A DNA stretch of 64,000 nt, from contig NZ_JBHMEZ010000003.1 of NCBI RefSeq assembly GCF_042427615.1, forward strand, positions 992,001 through 1,056,000, written 5' to 3'. A program made the position numbers and the translations under genes. Shown in pieces: positions 6,506 to 15,342 of the stretch. The notes below the pieces were generated by a model. It was given only the letters and a program-made list of their open reading frames with translations, ran no database searches and was not told the DNA's origin. This DNA is from Formosa undariae. Lineage in GTDB: Bacteria; Bacteroidota; Bacteroidia; Flavobacteriales; Flavobacteriaceae. The first letter of the stretch is position 1; the number at the start of each line of letters is the position of its first letter.

Positions 6506-8995
6506 CTAAATTCGTTCTATAAAACGTTTAAATCGTCCTAAAACACCTTTCTTCTTATCACTTTCATGGTATGCATTTCCGTAAACCCCATAACCATAAC
6601 CGTATCCGTACCCATAACCGTAGCCATAGCCGTAATTATGGTTGGTTTTATGTTTATAAAAGTTAAGTACAAAACTTATATTTTTCACTTCTCCCATGCG
6701 GTACTTCGCATTTATTAAAGATAACATACCTTTCTTAGTGTAATCTAAACGCACCATAAATATAGTCGCATCGGCAAATTGTGTTAATTGCAAAGCATCT
6801 GTAACTAAACCTAATGGTGGTGTATCTAAAATAATCATGTCATATTCCTGACGAAGTTGAGTAATTAAATCAGTCAACACATCACTCATAAGTAATTCAG
6901 ATGGGTTTGGAGGTACAGGACCCGAAGGAATCACATCTAAATTAGCGACATTGGTATGACTCGTTACTTCTTCTAAGGAATGTTCTCCAATTAGATAATT
7001 TACAATTCCTAAATCGTTTGTAATCTCAAAATCATCAAATATTTTTGGCTTACGTAAATCTAATCCAAGTAATATTGTTTTCTTCCCCGACAAGGCATAA
7101 ACAGTAGCCATGTTTATGGATGTAAATGTTTTTCCTTCCCCACTTACAGAAGACGTTACCATGATTGTTTTTCCTAATTTCTGATCCCCTTCTTGCTTTT
7201 TAAAGATAAACTGCAAACTAGATCTAATCGATCTAAACGATTCGGCGACTGCAGATTTAGGTTTTTCATAAACAACAAGATTATTATGGTATTTATATTT
7301 TCCTATTAATCCTAAAATTGGAATTCGTGATAAGCGCTCTACTTCATCCGAACCGTGAATTGTATTATCCAGTAAGTAAATAATAAAGATCATTAGCATT
7401 GGTAAAAAGAAACCAACCATAAGCGCCATCATATAATTCAGCGATTTGTTTGGCCCTATAAGTCCGCCACCAATATCTTTAGCTTCATCAATTGAAGTTA
7501 TATCGGATATGTTTGCAGCCTTAACAATTGCAGCTTCACCACGTTTAGCCAAATAAACATTATAAGACTCTTGACTTATATCTAACTTACGTTGAATTTT
7601 TAAATACTGCTGCTGATCTTCAGGTAAATTACTAAGCTTCGATTCCAAGTTAGCGGCCTGTCGTTGTATACTATTCAACTGCAGTTTTATAGTACTTTTT
7701 GTAGCATCTATCGTTTCAAGTAATACGCGTTTTTCTGCATTTATACGACGGTCCAGATCCTTAAACAAATCAGAACTTTCTTTCATTGTATACTCTAGAC
7801 TTTGACGTTCAATAGCCAAAGCAGTTATTTTTCCGACACTTTGCTGAATATTTGGTTCTTCAATCCCTACAGACGAAGGTGCTGCAATATTAATATAGTC
7901 AGTTTTAGTTCGTAAATAATCGTCTAATGCGTTTAAGTAATTAAGTTTAGTTAACTCATTTTCTTTAGCCATTTCATATTCCCGCAAACGAGCCGATACT
8001 TCGGTCATTTCAGCGTCAACATCAAACACCTTATTTTGTTTTCTAAACGTATTCATCTCGTCAGAAACATCTTTAAGGCTAGTATTTACTGTCGCTAAAC
8101 TACTGTCTATAAATTTAATTGTATTAGTCGCGTAAAGGTTCTTACGCTCTAATTCTGTTCTACTTAAAATTTCTGAAGTTGCATTTAAATACGCTACAAT
8201 TTTCGCTTTATTATGCCCAGATAATGAAAGTTTTAAAACCGAAGGAGAATCTTTAGAAAACGGAGACGTATCTACCGCATTTTTATAACTATTTACAACC
8301 TGATCGAAATTTAAAAACTTAATAAAATACTCCGAATTAGTCTCAATAGTTTGTTCCTGCTTTGTAAACAATGTAAAATTTACAAATGGTAAAATCACAG
8401 GTTTGCCTATAGTAAATGTTTTATTAAAAACGCCTTTAGGCAAAGCGACACCCCCAGTATGTTTATCTCCATAAAACTGAATGGTTCCACCATCATTTTC
8501 AAATTCGGTAAAAATTTCAAATTCGGTTTCATTAATAAAACGAACCCCTAACGGCTGATTTAAAAGTTGTCCTTTTTCCTTATCTATTTCGATAAAAAAA
8601 GGAGCGTCCGTATAAATATCTTCCTTTCTATATTTCCCCTCTTTTAGATAATCGATATAAAATTGAAGCGAATCTACAACCTTCTCATTGTGCGTTCTTG
8701 TTTGCAAAGAAGTAATTACTTTACCTACTTTTCCTGAAACACCTCCCCAGTTAAATGAAATACTGGTATTTGCTGTAAAAAATGGATTTTGATCATTTTC
8801 AACAGTGATTAAAGAATCTAATTTATAAATATTCTGTTTTCTTACATTGATTAGGTATGCTATTATTAAAGCCGTCCCAATACACAACAAAACCAATTTC
8901 CATAGGTTAAGAACTTTAAATAAATAGCCTCTAAAATCGAAGGTCATCCCCCCAGATTCCATTTGGTCCTGATCGTCATACTCGTATTGTGTCAT
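6506..8995 (-). CDS. Wzc-like polysaccharide co-polymerase and BY-kinase
   Basis: An 829-residue inner-membrane protein controlling chain length and export of surface polysaccharide. Membrane spans lie at about residues 31-48 and 521-542 and bracket a periplasmic Wzz domain with long coiled coils (about 280-480). The cytoplasmic tyrosine-kinase domain has Walker A SSVSGEGKT (Lys622), Walker A' GLDLRKPK and Walker B MIILDTPP. The C-terminal tail has eight Tyr-Gly dipeptides in a row, which would serve as the autophosphorylated tyrosine cluster. It starts 3 nt after the wza stop codon, the normal wza-wzc order, but no wzb phosphatase is adjacent. Confidence 0.92.
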   Translation of the reverse strand: MTQYEYDDQDQMESGGMTFDFRGYLFKVLNLWKLVLLCIGTALIIAYLINVRKQNIYKLDSLITVENDQNPFFTANTSISFNWGGVSGKVGKVITSLQTRTHNEKVVDSLQFYIDYLKEGKYRKEDIYTDAPFFIEIDKEKGQLLNQPLGVRFINETEFEIFTEFENDGGTIQFYGDKHTGGVALPKGVFNKTFTIGKPVILPFVNFTLFTKQEQTIETNSEYFIKFLNFDQVVNSYKNAVDTSPFSKDSPSVLKLSLSGHNKAKIVAYLNATSEILSRTELERKNLYATNTIKFIDSSLATVNTSLKDVSDEMNTFRKQNKVFDVDAEMTEVSARLREYEMAKENELTKLNYLNALDDYLRTKTDYINIAAPSSVGIEEPNIQQSVGKITALAIERQSLEYTMKESSDLFKDLDRRINAEKRVLLETIDATKSTIKLQLNSIQRQAANLESKLSNLPEDQQQYLKIQRKLDISQESYNVYLAKRGEAAIVKAANISDITSIDEAKDIGGGLIGPNKSLNYMMALMVGFFLPMLMIFIIYLLDNTIHGSDEVERLSRIPILGLIGKYKYHNNLVVYEKPKSAVAESFRSIRSSLQFIFKKQEGDQKLGKTIMVTSSVSGEGKTFTSINMATVYALSGKKTILLGLDLRKPKIFDDFEITNDLGIVNYLIGEHSLEEVTSHTNVANLDVIPSGPVPPNPSELLMSDVLTDLITQLRQEYDMIILDTPPLGLVTDALQLTQFADATIFMVRLDYTKKGMLSLINAKYRMGEVKNISFVLNFYKHKTNHNYGYGYGYGYGYGYGYGVYGNAYHESDKKKGVLGRFKRFIERI
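6587..6634 (-). repeat. Tyr-Gly x8 coding repeat in the Wzc tail
   Basis: Sixteen codons alternate TAY and GGN, a 6-nt unit repeated eight times with variation at third positions. Because the unit is in frame, gain or loss of copies would change tyrosine number without breaking the kinase. Confidence 0.85.
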
Positions 8996-8998
8996 CTG

Positions 8999-9793
8999 TT
9001 ATAATCGATCTATTAGTAATAAAGTTGTAGTTCCTAATGTTAAAAGCGTAGCAATGGTCGCTAATGTCTGCATACCTGTTTCTCCTGTACCCCAAGATTT
9101 TTGCTTAAGCGGTTTAACATATACAATATCGTTAGGTTGTATGTAGTAGTAAGGCGAATTCATAACATCTTCTTTAGTAATATCTAAATGATGTATTTTC
9201 TGACCTTGCGGATACTGTCTAATTATCATGATGTCTTTTCTATCCCCAGTAATTGGAATTTCTCCTGCGTTTGCTATAGCTTCAAAAATATTTACACGAT
9301 CCTGAAACAACGTATTTGTACCTGGACTTCCTACTTCTCCACTAACGGTATATCTTAAACCTGTAAGTTTTACTGTGACAAAAATATTAGCAGTCTCTTT
9401 AAATTGTTCTTCTAGTAATTTTTTTTCTAAAATGTTTTCTATTTCTTCAGTAGTATATCCTAAAACATTTATGCGTCCCAAAGCTGGAACCCGAATTTCC
9501 CCATGTAAATCCACGGTAAAACCATCAAAATAAGCCCGTTCATCACTATTTGAACTTAACAAATCCTCTCCCATGGGATTAAAAATCTGAACAGCGTCTT
9601 GATCAAGCGCCTTTACTCTAATATTTAAGATATCGTAAATCTGTACACGATATGGCGACTGCGATGCTACCACTTTAGAAATCGAGTCTGCAGCAGTTTC
9701 TTGCGGTTGTAGGTATACCATTTCTTTATGAGGAACACATCCTACTATTAGAAAACATAATACAATGCAAAAAAAAAGAAAATTTTTAGTCAT
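8999..9793 (-). CDS. Wza-like outer-membrane polysaccharide export lipoprotein
   Basis: A 264-residue lipoprotein with a signal sequence ending in the lipobox FLIVGC. It contains the Poly_export domain (PYRVQIYDILNIRVKALDQD) followed by SLBB-type regions (VSGEVGSPGTNTLFQDRVNIFEAIANAG), and a C-terminal hydrophobic helix that would cross the outer membrane. The ATG at 9793 (MTKNFLFF) is preferred: an upstream TTG at 9820 lies inside a good TATATTTG promoter box. It opens the minus-strand operon wza-wzc-tviB-like-tviC-like. Confidence 0.9.
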   Translation of the reverse strand: MTKNFLFFCIVLCFLIVGCVPHKEMVYLQPQETAADSISKVVASQSPYRVQIYDILNIRVKALDQDAVQIFNPMGEDLLSSNSDERAYFDGFTVDLHGEIRVPALGRINVLGYTTEEIENILEKKLLEEQFKETANIFVTVKLTGLRYTVSGEVGSPGTNTLFQDRVNIFEAIANAGEIPITGDRKDIMIIRQYPQGQKIHHLDITKEDVMNSPYYYIQPNDIVYVKPLKQKSWGTGETGMQTLATIATLLTLGTTTLLLIDRL

Positions 9794-9818
9794 GAATGAA
9801 GGTAGGTGATTTACTGAC

Positions 9819-9846
9819 AAATATAAGTTTTCGGTAGGAATATCAA
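9819..9846 (-). promoter_or_regulatory. Flavobacterial promoter of the polysaccharide operon
   Basis: On the minus strand, TATATTTG (9819-9826) matches the TAnnTTTG -7 box, with TTG (9844-9846) 17 nt upstream as the -33 element. It sits 25 nt before the chosen wza start. Confidence 0.7.
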
Positions 9847-9902
9847 AACTAATCGTTTACTTTTTGGATATTTGCACAACAATTATTAAACAAAAGAAGC
9901 AC

Positions 9903-11756
9903 TTGAATTATTTAACAGTAGAAAACATAGCCAAATCTTACGGAGAACTTACGTTGTTCGAAAACCTATCCTTTAGTATTCATAAAGACCAGAAGGTTGC
10001 ATTTGTTGCTAAGAATGGAACAGGGAAAACATCTATTTTGAACATTCTCGCAGGGCTCGATCAGGCTGATACTGGACAAATAATTTTTAGAAAAGATATT
10101 ACCGTATCTTTTTTACCTCAGGAACCTGTATTAGATCCCAATTTGACCATAGAAGAAACTATTTTCGATGGTGATCACGATATTTTAAAAGTGATTAGAA
10201 ATTATGAAGCGGCATTACACAATACAGAAGATGCAGATGCCTATCAAAAAGCATTTGAGCAGATGGATCGCTATAATGCTTGGGATTTTGAAACCCAATA
10301 CAAACAAATCTTATCAAAATTAAAGCTAGATAACTTTTCGCAAAAAGTAAGCACCTTATCAGGTGGACAAAAAAAGCGTTTAGCATTAGCCAATTCTTTA
10401 ATTAATAAACCCGATTTATTAATTCTAGATGAGCCAACCAACCACTTAGATCTAGAAATGATCGAATGGTTAGAATTATTTTTTGCTAAAGAAAACATGA
10501 CCTTATTTATGGTTACTCACGACCGTTTTTTTCTAGAACGTGTGTGTAATGAAATCATAGAATTAGATCAAGGAGAGCTTTTCAATTATAAAGGAAACTA
10601 CTCGTATTACTTAGAAAAAAAGGAAGCACGTGTTGCACAAGAAGCTGTAGAAGTTGGAAAAGCAAAACAAGTGTTCAAAAAAGAATTAGATTGGATGCGT
10701 CGCCAACCAAAAGCACGTACAACTAAATCGAAATCTAGAATAAACGATTTTCAAGATATAAAAGAACGCGCTCACAAACGTCGTAAAGATCATACAGTAG
10801 AGTTAGAACTTAACATGGAGCGTTTAGGAAATAAGATCGTAGAATTGCACAATGTTAAGAAAGCATTTGGTGATAAGACTATTTTAGACGGACTTACATA
10901 CAACTTTCAACGTGGTGAACGTATTGGAATTATTGGTAAAAACGGAACAGGAAAATCTACGTTTTTAAATATCCTTACAGAAACAACGCAACCGGATAGC
11001 GGAACAATTACCTTAGGAGAAACCGTAAAGTTTGGATATTATACCCAATCTGGTATTGAAGTTAAACCCGATCAAAAAGTTATTGACGTCGTTCGCGATT
11101 TTGGAGATTATATTCCGCTTAAAAAAGGAAAGCAAATTAGCGCGCAACAACTTTTAGAACGCTTTTTATTCGACCGTAAAAAACAATACGACTTTGTAGC
11201 AAAGTTAAGTGGTGGTGAACGTAAACGATTATACTTATGTACCGTTTTAATTCAGAATCCTAACTTTTTAATCTTAGATGAGCCTACTAACGATCTTGAT
11301 ATCGTAACCTTAAACGTTCTTGAAGATTTCCTTTTAGATTTCCCAGGTTGTTTATTGGTTGTAACGCACGACCGTTACTTTATGGACAAAATTGTAGATC
11401 ACTTATTCGTGTTTAGAGGTGAAGGTGTGGTTGAAGATTTCCCTGGAAACTATAGCGACTTTAGATCTTACGAAGATAGCCCTGAGATTGCTCCTGCAGA
11501 AGACAAAAAAGAAAAAAAGAACTGGAAACAAGAATCTAGCGCAAAGTTATCTTATAACGAGCAGAAGGAATATAACAATATAGAAAGCAAATTAAAATCT
11601 ATGGCTTTCGACAAAACGGAATTAGAAGCCAAGTTTTTAAATCCTGACCTTTCTCAAGATAAAATTAACGAACTCTCAGAAAAATTAGAAAAACTAATTC
11701 AAGAGATGGACGAAAAAGAGGCACGTTGGTTTGAACTAGCTGCTAAACTAGAATAA
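9903..11756 (+). CDS. ABC-F family ATPase (Uup-like)
   Basis: A 617-residue soluble protein with two ABC ATPase domains and no membrane spans. The first has Walker A AKNGTGKTS and signature LSGGQKKR; the second has GKNGTGKS and LSGGERKR. The linker between them (RRQPKARTTKSKSRINDF) and the C-terminal coiled coil (about residues 555-615) point to the Uup branch of ABC-F translation and ribosome-associated factors rather than a membrane transporter. The start is taken as the TTG at 9903 (MNYLTVENIAKSYG), the usual family N-terminus; the TTG at 9864 lies in the promoter region near GATATTTG. An antibiotic-resistance role is possible but not indicated by the motifs. Confidence 0.85.
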   Translation: MNYLTVENIAKSYGELTLFENLSFSIHKDQKVAFVAKNGTGKTSILNILAGLDQADTGQIIFRKDITVSFLPQEPVLDPNLTIEETIFDGDHDILKVIRNYEAALHNTEDADAYQKAFEQMDRYNAWDFETQYKQILSKLKLDNFSQKVSTLSGGQKKRLALANSLINKPDLLILDEPTNHLDLEMIEWLELFFAKENMTLFMVTHDRFFLERVCNEIIELDQGELFNYKGNYSYYLEKKEARVAQEAVEVGKAKQVFKKELDWMRRQPKARTTKSKSRINDFQDIKERAHKRRKDHTVELELNMERLGNKIVELHNVKKAFGDKTILDGLTYNFQRGERIGIIGKNGTGKSTFLNILTETTQPDSGTITLGETVKFGYYTQSGIEVKPDQKVIDVVRDFGDYIPLKKGKQISAQQLLERFLFDRKKQYDFVAKLSGGERKRLYLCTVLIQNPNFLILDEPTNDLDIVTLNVLEDFLLDFPGCLLVVTHDRYFMDKIVDHLFVFRGEGVVEDFPGNYSDFRSYEDSPEIAPAEDKKEKKNWKQESSAKLSYNEQKEYNNIESKLKSMAFDKTELEAKFLNPDLSQDKINELSEKLEKLIQEMDEKEARWFELAAKLE

Positions 11757-11783
11757 TAAGTTTTAATCACGATTTTTGAGATA

Positions 11784-12557
11784 GTGCTTTATCAAATTCA
11801 ACAGTATTTAAAATATTTAAAACGCTCTACAAATCAGCATGGGGTGCACTCCCCTTTTGTTTATAATTTAGTCACAGCATGTTTCTATGATAAAAAAAAG
11901 CATCAAGATTATTCCAGAATTTCAGATTATAAAAGAGCGTTATTACAAAATAAAAACACCATTGAAATTACCGATTTAGGCACGGGTTCTGTATATACTA
12001 AAAGTAACATTCGACATATAAATAGTATTGCAAAAAATTCTGGTGCATCCTTAAAGCACGCCAAGTTATTATTCCGGTTGAATCAGTATTTTCAATTTAA
12101 TAATAGTTTGGAATTGGGGACTTCCTTAGGAGTTTCAACACATGCTATTGCTTTAGGAAACACGAAAGGTAAAATCACTTCAATTGAAGGCTGTCCTAAA
12201 ATAGCAGAATTTTCAAGCCAAAATTTAAAAGATAAAAATATTACTAATGCTGAAATCTTAGTCGGAGATTTCAGCACGGTAATTCCTAAATTAAATCAAG
12301 ATACTATCGACTTTGTATTGTTCGATGGCAATCATAATAAAGAATCAACTTTAGAGTATTTTGAATTGCTACTACCCAAAATTCACAATAACACCGTTTT
12401 TATTTTCGACGATATTTATTGGTCTAAAGGCATGACTGAAGCTTGGGAAATCATCAAAAAACATTCAAAAGTAAAAGTTACAATAGATACGTTTCAATAT
12501 GGATTTGTGTTTTTCAGACAAGAACAAGTCAAAGAACATTTTACTATTAGATTATAA
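11784..12557 (+). CDS. Class I SAM-dependent methyltransferase
   Basis: A 257-residue protein with a Rossmann methyltransferase fold: motif I SLELGTSLGVSTHAIALG (about residues 112-129), the acidic ISIEG-type end of strand 2 as TSIEGC, and FVLFDGNHNKEST around 175. It matches the Methyltransf_24 type found in small-molecule and sugar O-methyltransferases. It has a GTG start, 27 nt after the ABC-F gene, and may be co-transcribed. The N-terminal HGVHSPFVYNLV segment is a conserved feature of this flavobacterial group. The substrate is unknown; it lacks Erm or KsgA motifs. Confidence 0.75.
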   Translation: MLYQIQQYLKYLKRSTNQHGVHSPFVYNLVTACFYDKKKHQDYSRISDYKRALLQNKNTIEITDLGTGSVYTKSNIRHINSIAKNSGASLKHAKLLFRLNQYFQFNNSLELGTSLGVSTHAIALGNTKGKITSIEGCPKIAEFSSQNLKDKNITNAEILVGDFSTVIPKLNQDTIDFVLFDGNHNKESTLEYFELLLPKIHNNTVFIFDDIYWSKGMTEAWEIIKKHSKVKVTIDTFQYGFVFFRQEQVKEHFTIRL

Positions 12558-12569
12558 AATCACTTTTTT

Positions 12570-12577
12570 TATCTTTG
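12570..12577 (+). promoter_or_regulatory. TAnnTTTG promoter box before the CatB-type gene
   Basis: TATCTTTG, an exact TAnnTTTG match, lies 64 nt before the start codon. No clear -33 TTG is seen at the usual distance. Confidence 0.55.
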
Positions 12578-12641
12578 CCGAAAATTTATTAAGTAACATT
12601 CAATTTTTCTACAATAATTCATTTTAAATACCCGCTATTTT

Positions 12642-13325
12642 ATGTCTATTTTTTTCGACAATCCGTTTAAAGGTAAAATGATAAAGGATCACACTACAAA
12701 TCCGAATATCATTGCTGGAAAATACTCGCATTATTCAGGCTATTACAATCAAAATTCTTTCGATGAATATGCTCGTTTCTTATCGCAAGATGAAATTGGT
12801 GTGGATAAACTTATCATTGGTTCTTTTTGTTCAATAGGCAGCGGTGTTAATTTTATTATGGCAGGGAATCAAGGCCATAGACACGACTGGATATCTAGTT
12901 TTCCATTTCATTATATGTCGGATAACGATCTATTTAAAAAGAGTGTAGATGGTTATAAAACAAAAGGAGATACTGTAATTGGTAACGATGTTTGGATAGG
13001 AAGTGAAGCTATGATTATGCACGGTGTAAAAATAGGAGATGGTGCCGTAATTGGAAGCCGCTCTCTGGTAACTAAAAATGTAGAACCTTATTCTATTGTT
13101 AAAGGCAATCCTGCTGTAGAGATTCAGAAACGTTTTTCAGATAGCCAGATAAAAAAATTAATGGAAATGAAATGGTGGAATTGGGACGAAGAAATATTAG
13201 CAGAAGCTATCCCAATATTATGTTCACAAAACATTGATTTACTGTATAAATTTTACAAATTAAATATATTACCAACAGTAAAAAAACCAGCATTAAACTT
13301 TAATCCAAAAATAATTTTCAAATAA
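12642..13325 (+). CDS. CatB-type xenobiotic O-acetyltransferase
   Basis: A 227-residue left-handed beta-helix acetyltransferase of the XAT family. It closely follows type B chloramphenicol acetyltransferases: FDNPFKGK at the start, KLIIGSFCSIGSG (56-68), catalytic His79 in MAGNQGHR, GNDVWIGSEAMIMHGVKIGDGAVIGSRSLVTK, and the MKWWNWDEE C-terminal helix. His79 sits at the same number as in characterised XATs. The family transfers acetyl from acetyl-CoA to chloramphenicol or streptogramin hydroxyls, but chromosomal members may have other substrates. There is no integron attC site or insertion sequence next to it, so it looks resident. The last 20 residues extend beyond the usual length of about 210. 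Confidence 0.87.
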   Translation: MSIFFDNPFKGKMIKDHTTNPNIIAGKYSHYSGYYNQNSFDEYARFLSQDEIGVDKLIIGSFCSIGSGVNFIMAGNQGHRHDWISSFPFHYMSDNDLFKKSVDGYKTKGDTVIGNDVWIGSEAMIMHGVKIGDGAVIGSRSLVTKNVEPYSIVKGNPAVEIQKRFSDSQIKKLMEMKWWNWDEEILAEAIPILCSQNIDLLYKFYKLNILPTVKKPALNFNPKIIFK

Positions 13326-13411
13326 TATTTTGTAACATTTTCTATCATTTAGCGTCTTACTTCTAAGTATAATTCCTATACCTTGCAATAACCAAAACCA
13401 ATTTTAGTTTT

Positions 13412-14122
13412 ATGGATAACGTCATAGAAATCACCAATATTATTCGCGATTTTAAACTCGGACAAGAAACCGTTCATGTTTTAAAAGGCATCGATTTAAC
13501 CATAAAACGTGGGGATTATATTGCTATAATGGGACCTTCTGGTTCAGGGAAATCAACTTTAATGAATCTGCTTGGATGTTTAGATACGCCTACCGCCGGA
13601 ACCTATATTTTAAATGGGAAGGATGCTAGTAAAATGACAGACGACGAATTAGCCGATATTAGAAACACCGAGATCGGTTTCGTGTTCCAAACCTTTAACT
13701 TACTTCCAAGAACAACAGCACTAGACAACGTGGCTTTACCAATGGTATATGCCGGTTATTCTAAAGCCGAACGTACCAAGCGTGCCCAAGAAGTCTTAAC
13801 CGAGGTTGGTTTAGCAGACAGAATGGACCATAAACCCAATCAGCTTTCTGGAGGACAAAGACAACGTGTTGCCGTTGGTCGTGCTTTGGTTAACAATCCA
13901 TCTATTATTTTGGCCGATGAGCCTACAGGAAACTTAGATTCGAAAACCTCTGTAGAGATTATGGGACTTTTTAATACCATCCACAAACAAGGGAACACTG
14001 TTATTTTGGTGACTCACGAAGAAGAAATTGCAGAACATGCACATAGAATTATCCGTTTACGAGATGGACTGATTGAAAGTGATACTAGAAACGAAAAAAT
14101 TGTAGTTCCTGTTCAACTCTAA
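13412..14122 (+). CDS. MacB/LolD-type ABC transporter ATP-binding protein
   Basis: A 236-residue ATPase with Walker A GPSGSGKST (about residues 43-51), Q-loop FVFQTFNLLPR, signature LSGGQRQR, Walker B ILADEPTGNLD and switch histidine in LVTHEEE. This pattern defines the MacB/LolD/FtsE group, whose members power lipoprotein release or mechanotransmission-type efflux. No permease gene is adjacent on either side, so its membrane partner must be encoded elsewhere. The gene stands alone between the CatB-type gene and the PduO gene. Confidence 0.85.
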   Translation: MDNVIEITNIIRDFKLGQETVHVLKGIDLTIKRGDYIAIMGPSGSGKSTLMNLLGCLDTPTAGTYILNGKDASKMTDDELADIRNTEIGFVFQTFNLLPRTTALDNVALPMVYAGYSKAERTKRAQEVLTEVGLADRMDHKPNQLSGGQRQRVAVGRALVNNPSIILADEPTGNLDSKTSVEIMGLFNTIHKQGNTVILVTHEEEIAEHAHRIIRLRDGLIESDTRNEKIVVPVQL

Positions 14123-14168
14123 CCAATAAACAAATCTTAATTCATTTTTAAAGCCTAATTTTTCCATG

Positions 14169-14176
14169 TAACTTTG
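14169..14176 (+). promoter_or_regulatory. TAnnTTTG promoter box before the PduO gene
   Basis: TAACTTTG matches the -7 consensus exactly and lies 49 nt before the ATG. Confidence 0.5.
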
Positions 14177-14225
14177 AAATACGCCACATTTCGGCGCAAT
14201 CTTAATTTAAGAAGCATTCAAAGAC

Positions 14226-14798
14226 ATGAAAATATATACTAAAACGGGAGATAAAGGTACCACTGCCCTATTTGGAGGGACGCGTGTGCCCAAACATAAC
14301 ATCCGAATTGAAAGCTACGGTACTGTAGACGAACTTAACTCGTACATCGGTCTAATTAGAGACCAAGACATTAACCCGGCTTACAAGGATATTTTAATAA
14401 ATATTCAAGACAAACTATTCACCGTTGGAGCGATGTTAGCGACGCCTCCGGAAAAAGCCATTCTAAAAAACGGGAAAGAACGTTTAAACATTCCGAAAAT
14501 TGATGATGCGCATATTACACTTCTAGAAACGGAAATGGATACTATGAACACAGAATTACCGCCAATGACGCATTTTGTATTGCCTGGCGGACATCAAACT
14601 GTGTCATTTTGTCACATTGCGCGTTGCGTTTGTCGTAGAGCAGAACGCTTAGCCTCAGAGCTAAACGAAATTGAACCCTTAAATCCGCAAACTCTGACGT
14701 ACCTAAACCGTCTTTCTGACTACATTTTTGTGTTGGCACGAAAGTTGTCCCATGACTTACAAGCAGATGAAGTAAAGTGGATTCCTGAAAAGCATTAA
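14226..14798 (+). CDS. PduO-type cob(I)alamin adenosyltransferase
   Basis: A 190-residue protein of the PduO/CobA-like family that adenosylates cob(I)alamin with ATP to form coenzyme B12. The N-terminal ATP-binding signature YTKTGDKGTTALFGG (4-18) and ESYGTVDELNSYIG (30-43) are intact, and the C-terminal CRRAERLA and LNRLSDYIFVLAR motifs complete the family pattern. No other cobalamin gene is near. It probably serves B12-dependent enzymes such as methylmalonyl-CoA mutase elsewhere in the genome. Confidence 0.93.
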   Translation: MKIYTKTGDKGTTALFGGTRVPKHNIRIESYGTVDELNSYIGLIRDQDINPAYKDILINIQDKLFTVGAMLATPPEKAILKNGKERLNIPKIDDAHITLLETEMDTMNTELPPMTHFVLPGGHQTVSFCHIARCVCRRAERLASELNEIEPLNPQTLTYLNRLSDYIFVLARKLSHDLQADEVKWIPEKH

Positions 14799-14897
14799 AT
14801 GCAACGATTTCAAGAAAATTATAACCCGCTTTAAGTCAATTTGTTTACCGAAAACAAAGCGTTCTTTAATTTAATGATGAAATAATTCATTTTTTTC

Positions 14898-14927
14898 TTG
14901 ACTATTTAAACTAAAAAATTATTTTTG
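14898..14927 (+). promoter_or_regulatory. Flavobacterial promoter of the DUF2795 gene
   Basis: TTG at 14898-14900 and TATTTTTG at 14920-14927 are separated by 19 nt, the expected spacing. The start codon follows 22 nt later. Confidence 0.75.
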
Positions 14928-14949
14928 CAAAAAATAAAACGAATAACAG

Positions 14950-15171
14950 ATGTATTGGACATTAGAATTAGCATCATATTTAAGTGATGCGCCTTGGCCA
15001 GCTACTAAAGATGAGCTGATTGACTACGCGATTAGAACAGGAGCTCCTCTAGAAGTTGTAGAAAATTTACAATCCATTGAAGATGAAGGAGATTCGTACG
15101 ACTCTATCGAAGAGATCTGGTCAGATTACCCGACAGATGAAGATTATCTCTGGAACGAGGATGAATATTAA
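14950..15171 (+). CDS. Small acidic DUF2795 protein
   Basis: A 73-residue, strongly acidic protein (MYWTLELASYLSDAPWPATK at the start, Asp/Glu-rich tail). It fits the DUF2795 family found widely in Bacteroidota just before secA. It has no signal peptide or membrane span and the function is unknown. It has its own clear promoter and a hairpin terminator, so it is an independent transcript, and the conserved place next to secA may be simple synteny. Confidence 0.75.
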   Translation: MYWTLELASYLSDAPWPATKDELIDYAIRTGAPLEVVENLQSIEDEGDSYDSIEEIWSDYPTDEDYLWNEDEY

Positions 15172-15189
15172 TATTACATAAAGAAAAGT

Positions 15190-15218
15190 TAAAAAGTCTC
15201 GTATCGAGGCTTTTTTTT
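15190..15218 (+). terminator. Intrinsic terminator after the DUF2795 gene
   Basis: Stem AAAAAGTCTCG / CGAGGCTTTTT (one G-T pair) with a 3-nt loop and eight T residues. Confidence 0.85.
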
Positions 15219-15251
15219 GTGCTATTCTGTATTATGCATAACAACAAAACG

Positions 15252-15259
15252 TATATTTG
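15252..15259 (+). promoter_or_regulatory. TAnnTTTG promoter box of secA
   Basis: TATATTTG lies 83 nt before the secA ATG, giving a leader of about 75 nt. Confidence 0.6.
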
Positions 15260-15342
15260 AGTGCTTTATTTTTTTAGCATTTAAAGTACTTAACTGTATC
15301 TATTAAGTCGGTAGACTTAATGCAAACTAAACACACATACAC

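Noticed and set aside
9864..9902. Upstream TTG start of the ABC-F gene
   Set aside because: It lies in the promoter-like GATATTTG region and adds 13 residues absent from the family; TTG at 9903 fits.
12642..13325. CatB-type gene as a mobile resistance cassette
   Set aside because: No integron attC site, transposase, inverted repeat or change of base composition is seen around it.
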